Positions 6,263 through 9,293 of a stretch of 9,293 nt of DNA are shown here, piece by piece; the first letter of the stretch is position 1; the number at the start of each line of letters is the position of its first letter. Source of the DNA: a bacterium (GTDB lineage: Bacteria; Zixibacteria; MSB-5A5; GN15; FEB-12); NCBI GenBank assembly GCA_030619425.1, contig JAUXBJ010000035.1, forward strand, positions 1-9,293, in the 5' to 3' direction. The position numbers were made by a program, and so were the translations under genes. Below the pieces are notes generated by a model, which worked only from the letters and a program-made list of their open reading frames with translations, ran no database searches and had not been told where the DNA came from.

Positions 6263-6324
6263 GGCGCGCAGGCGAAGACGGACTCGCCCTACCCAGCTCA
6301 TTGAATTTAAGTCAAGAGAATATT

Positions 6325-8463
6325 TCAAGACGTAGTCAGTTCTCTGACCAGGGCTTTGACGTCTTTCAAGTGGAACGGTTTGGGCAGTACGGTCTTAATT
6401 CCCTTCAACGACACGTCCTCTTCATCGAGCTGGGTGCCCCAACCGGTGATCATGGCGATAGGAAGCTGGGGGAACTTCTCGTGAACAACTGCGGCCAGGT
6501 CCAGTCCGGACATGCCGGGCATCCCGAGATCGGTGATAATGAGATCGAACGATTGTTCGTCAACAGCCTCCAGAGCCTGATAGCCATCGGCACAGGCAGT
6601 AGCACTGTGACCGTCAATCGTCAGCATGTCGCTCAGCACTTCGCGTATCTGCTCATCGTCATCGACTACCAGGATGCGCAACCGATCCGCCTGGCCTATG
6701 CGGCCGGTGATGTCGGATTCTTCATCAACCCGATCTACGGCCATGAACGACACTTTGAAGACGGCGCCACCCTCGGCACCGTTACCGACTTCAATTTTGC
6801 CGCCGTGGCTTATCACCACGCCATGGGCGATGGCCAGACCGAGTCCGGCGCCGCGTTTCGCCTTGGTGGTGAAAAACGGATAAAAGACTTTCTTCCTGAT
6901 ATCGTCCGGAATGCCGTCTCCCCGGTCGGCGACGGTGAGCACCACTCGCTGACTATCACTTTCGAGGTTTATCGCAACGCAGGAACCTTCGGGGGAATGT
7001 TCGACCGCGTTCTCGATCAGTTTGTTCAGAAGGGTCACAAGATCGTCGTCATTTCCTTCGACATAGGCTTCGTCGAGAGCGTGACTATACTTGACAGTGA
7101 TGTTCGCAGCCTCGGCAACCTTTTTCCAGGAAGAAGGTCGACTGTCAACGCAGTTACGCACGATATCTGCCAGGTTGACCGGCTCGAGCTTTTTGTTTCG
7201 AGTGCGTCGGGTGAACTCCTGGATGCGGCGCACCGTCTCGGCGCCCTCCATCGCCAGGGTCTCAACGGTGTTCAATCCCGACAGGATCGGACCTTCGTGC
7301 AGGTTCATTTTCATCAACTGTACGCGGCCGACAATTCCACCCATGATATTGTTGAAATCATGGGCGATCCCGGTCGTCATATCGGTAAGGGCAGCCAGGG
7401 CTTCCGTATCGGCCATGCGGGCACTGGATTTTTCAAGAATGCGCTTGGACTTGTGCAGGTATTTCAATTGTAGCGCATACTGCATTACGGACCGAGTCGC
7501 CAGAGCAAGCGCCGACAGGAGTTCAAGATCAATGGGTGTAAAGCCGGTGGGTCGGTGCGTCCACACAACCAGCAGGCACCGATGGTCTTCGTCAGGCGTC
7601 ATGTCAACACTGACCGAGGCAGTACCCAGACCGGGGCACAAGTCGGAGATGTCCGCCACCACTGCCTCGGCATCAAGCCGTCCTTCGTCCGGCAAGGAAT
7701 CGTCGAGCGCGCGTATCGCCTCACCGATTCGTTCCGCGAGATCCGGGCTCGACGCACTGGGGTCGGCCAGTTCGACCACGTTGAATCGTTCATCCCCAAT
7801 ACCTTTTGAAAGGAAGCAGACGCCGCACCCGGGTATCAGAGTTCGGGTCAGGCTTGTTATATTCGAGGCAATCCCGGTACTTGATGGATCGCTGATGTTC
7901 ATCTCAAGCACTGACAGAACCTGAGCCATACGAACGGAGAAATCATTCGCGACGTGAAGCCGATCTGCTATGGACATAGTACCGCTCATCAACTCCAACA
8001 GCAGCCTGAGGTGACCCGTGGTCTCCGGAGAAATCTCGGCTGGTTTGCTGCGCCAATAGGCAGCAATCATGGCTGTTGATGACCCGCCATCACTCAGGAC
8101 AATTACTTGGCGATAGGTCAGGTTATTGGCCGCGGCAAAAGGGTCGTAGAGCGCTGGATCACCCTGGGGATCATCAGTTAGTCTTATGACCTCTGGCGCA
8201 CCTGAGTTGTCATCCGGGCCGAACCGACCCAACTGACTATCCAAAAGGTCGAGAGAAGTGATGCATACATTGGGGCGGTGATTGCAGGCCACGGGGATGA
8301 GTACATCATCATCGCGGCGTCGATAGAACAGCGCCGTGAAGTCGGCTCCCAATTCTTCTGAAGCCAGATGAGCAGCCCTATCCAACTGACCGATGATCCC
8401 ACCCAACTGGTGACTGCGTTCAATGTGATGGTACTTTGAGATCAGAGCGGACAACCCGGTCAT
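6325..8463 (-). CDS. Soluble hybrid sensor histidine kinase (GAF-GAF-HisKA-HATPase_c-receiver)
   Basis: This 712-residue protein autophosphorylates on histidine and passes phosphate to its own receiver domain. Residues about 20-165 and 175-330 look like two GAF-type sensory domains with no membrane segments, so it should be cytoplasmic. A coiled linker (about 332-358) leads to the H-box GIAHDFNN with His368. The ATPase domain has the N-box (LIENAVEHS, Asn485), DRGDGIPDD (513-521), the F-box YPFFTTKAKRG (528-538) and the G-box GAGLGLA (538-544). The C-terminal receiver (595-712) has the acidic pocket Asp601-603, phospho-acceptor Asp645 in ITDLGMPG, Thr673 and Lys695. All catalytic residues appear present. 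The ATG at 8463 is chosen because it forms an ATGA overlap with the upstream stop and GGGGAAGGG lies 8 nt before it; a longer in-frame version up to 8559 would overlap that gene by 100 bp. The final output partner is not in the window, and the ligand is unknown. Confidence 0.93.
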   Translation of the reverse strand: MTGLSALISKYHHIERSHQLGGIIGQLDRAAHLASEELGADFTALFYRRRDDDVLIPVACNHRPNVCITSLDLLDSQLGRFGPDDNSGAPEVIRLTDDPQGDPALYDPFAAANNLTYRQVIVLSDGGSSTAMIAAYWRSKPAEISPETTGHLRLLLELMSGTMSIADRLHVANDFSVRMAQVLSVLEMNISDPSSTGIASNITSLTRTLIPGCGVCFLSKGIGDERFNVVELADPSASSPDLAERIGEAIRALDDSLPDEGRLDAEAVVADISDLCPGLGTASVSVDMTPDEDHRCLLVVWTHRPTGFTPIDLELLSALALATRSVMQYALQLKYLHKSKRILEKSSARMADTEALAALTDMTTGIAHDFNNIMGGIVGRVQLMKMNLHEGPILSGLNTVETLAMEGAETVRRIQEFTRRTRNKKLEPVNLADIVRNCVDSRPSSWKKVAEAANITVKYSHALDEAYVEGNDDDLVTLLNKLIENAVEHSPEGSCVAINLESDSQRVVLTVADRGDGIPDDIRKKVFYPFFTTKAKRGAGLGLAIAHGVVISHGGKIEVGNGAEGGAVFKVSFMAVDRVDEESDITGRIGQADRLRILVVDDDEQIREVLSDMLTIDGHSATACADGYQALEAVDEQSFDLIITDLGMPGMSGLDLAAVVHEKFPQLPIAMITGWGTQLDEEDVSLKGIKTVLPKPFHLKDVKALVRELTTS

Positions 8464-9293
8464 GTCTCTAACCCTTCCCCGTTCGGTGATAGACGATTGA
8501 TTGTGGATTGTTCGATGTCGCATCCGCTGGTATGAGCAAACCGAATCACCGCATGGCAAGTGCGGCTCGATGCTATGCCGAAGCTAAGCGTGGCATCCTC
8601 GAAGTGTACTATGCCCTCGTCGTCATTGCGACGCTCCAGCGGTTGGTGACTGTAGATTCGACCGATCATTTCTCCTAACCCCGAATGACCGATAATGTCG
8701 GTTGCGAACTCAAACACCAACTCCGCCCGGCCCGGTCCACCATCGGCTGAGACCAACAAGGAGCCGGAACAAATGGCCTCGTCCATCAGCCCCAATACGA
8801 ATGGAAGGACATAGTCGTAAACTTCGCGGTAGGTGAGTTCAAAGTCGTTGTCCTTCGACCGACATGCTTCAATGGTGAGAGTCACGTTCTTGCTGTCCTT
8901 CACCTGCGTCGCGTGTCCGCGAACGATGGTCGGTAGATCCTCAAGCAACTGACTGCTCGACAATTGTCGTGCCATTTGATCGGTGGTAAGCAGGCAGAGA
9001 TCGCGGAGATTGCCAAGGTAGGCTGCAAGCTGATTGGCTGCCTTGCGTACCTTGGCGGACCCGTTTGAAATAGTATTCGAGGAAAGGGTGTAAGCTTCGG
9101 CCCTGATAGCGCTTTCAATAATCTCGTTCTGACCCACTACTACCGACAGATGTTCCATCAGGTCGTGGAAGTATCCCCCGGCTAGTTTGGCGACAGTATT
9201 CAGTCGGTCATTGGCCAGGTCAACCGAAGCGCCAGATGAAGATCCTACTACCAACGCCTCAAGGTGCGCTTGCTGGGTCTTCAGGTAGTTGTA
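8460..9293 (-). CDS. Degenerate histidine-kinase-like protein, possible pseudokinase or adaptor (5' end beyond window)
   Basis: The reading frame is open from the window edge to TGA at 8460-8462; 277 residues are visible and the true start lies outside. A TTG at 9254 is in frame, but coding continues upstream of it. The segment AGGYFHDLMEHLSVVVGQNEIIE (visible residues 38-60) resembles an H-box helix with His43. A second helical stretch (about 75-102) would complete a dimerisation hairpin. The following region (about 155-255) has the outline of an ATPase domain, but the N-box reads FVLGLMDEA, with no Asn at the usual place. No DxGxG motif is seen, and the G-box-like LSFGIASSRTCHAVI lacks the glycines. 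ATP binding is therefore doubtful. It may be a pseudokinase, a phosphotransfer-like protein or a dimer partner of the downstream kinase, with which it overlaps by 4 bp. The homology is judged by eye. Confidence 0.6.
   Translation of the reverse strand, partial: YNYLKTQQAHLEALVVGSSSGASVDLANDRLNTVAKLAGGYFHDLMEHLSVVVGQNEIIESAIRAEAYTLSSNTISNGSAKVRKAANQLAAYLGNLRDLCLLTTDQMARQLSSSQLLEDLPTIVRGHATQVKDSKNVTLTIEACRSKDNDFELTYREVYDYVLPFVLGLMDEAICSGSLLVSADGGPGRAELVFEFATDIIGHSGLGEMIGRIYSHQPLERRNDDEGIVHFEDATLSFGIASSRTCHAVIRFAHTSGCDIEQSTINRLSPNGEGLET

Noticed and set aside
6301..7473. 390-codon open frame on the plus strand opposite the hybrid kinase
   Set aside because: It is antisense to the conserved H-box, ATPase and receiver motifs of the kinase. 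Its translation has no recognisable domain and it has no ribosome binding site. It is a shadow of the kinase reading frame.
8461..8559. Longer N-terminus for the hybrid kinase, starting at 8559
   Set aside because: It would overlap the upstream gene by about 100 bp. The ATG at 8463 has GGGGAAGGG 8 nt before it and forms a standard ATGA overlap.

Overview
All seven genes in this window lie on the minus strand, so transcription runs from high to low coordinates. The core is a complete riboflavin operon, ribD-ribE-ribBA-ribH-nusB (5941 down to 2067). It is headed by a clear FMN riboswitch (6133-6017) with a promoter just upstream. A two-component signalling pair lies upstream (9293-6325). A truncated DUF2723 membrane protein gene lies downstream (1706 to the window edge).

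Organism: the DNA is bacterial, with moderate GC, short spacers and 4-base gene overlaps. The DUF2723 gene (FWDCGEFI...HPPG motif), fused ribBA, ribH-nusB adjacency and an HDFNN-type hybrid kinase would fit an uncultured member of the FCB/Bacteroidota-related lineages, Zixibacteria-like bacteria for example. This is inference; the window has no rRNA or other taxonomic marker.

Layout in transcription order: (1) 9293-8460, the 3' part of a gene for a degenerate histidine-kinase-like protein, overlapping by ATGA with (2) 8463-6325, a soluble GAF-GAF-HisKA-HATPase-receiver hybrid kinase. (3) 6324-6134, intergenic DNA with two perfect palindromes and the rib promoter. (4) 6133-5942, the FMN aptamer and its leader, which ends in a small hairpin followed by six U residues directly before the ribD AUG. 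(5) 5941-2067, the five operon genes, spaced by 1 to 15 nt. (6) 2066-1707, a 360-bp gap with a large hairpin, a possible small inverted-repeat element and a promoter. (7) 1706-1, the DUF2723 gene, cut off by the window edge.

How the genes work together: RibBA supplies both precursors, dihydroxybutanone phosphate from ribulose 5-phosphate and the pyrimidine from GTP. RibD deaminates and reduces the pyrimidine, RibH condenses the branches to lumazine, and RibE dismutates lumazine to riboflavin. FMN made from riboflavin should feed back on the riboswitch. NusB, an antitermination and rRNA-transcription factor, is co-transcribed at the end. The kinase pair and the DUF2723 gene have no visible functional link to riboflavin.

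The pathway genes are conventional. Less ordinary points are the kinase-like protein that lacks ATP-site motifs and is coupled to a full kinase, the ribD expression platform, the matching promoters of the rib and DUF2723 units, and the palindromes in the two intergenic regions. No clearly new biological system is visible.
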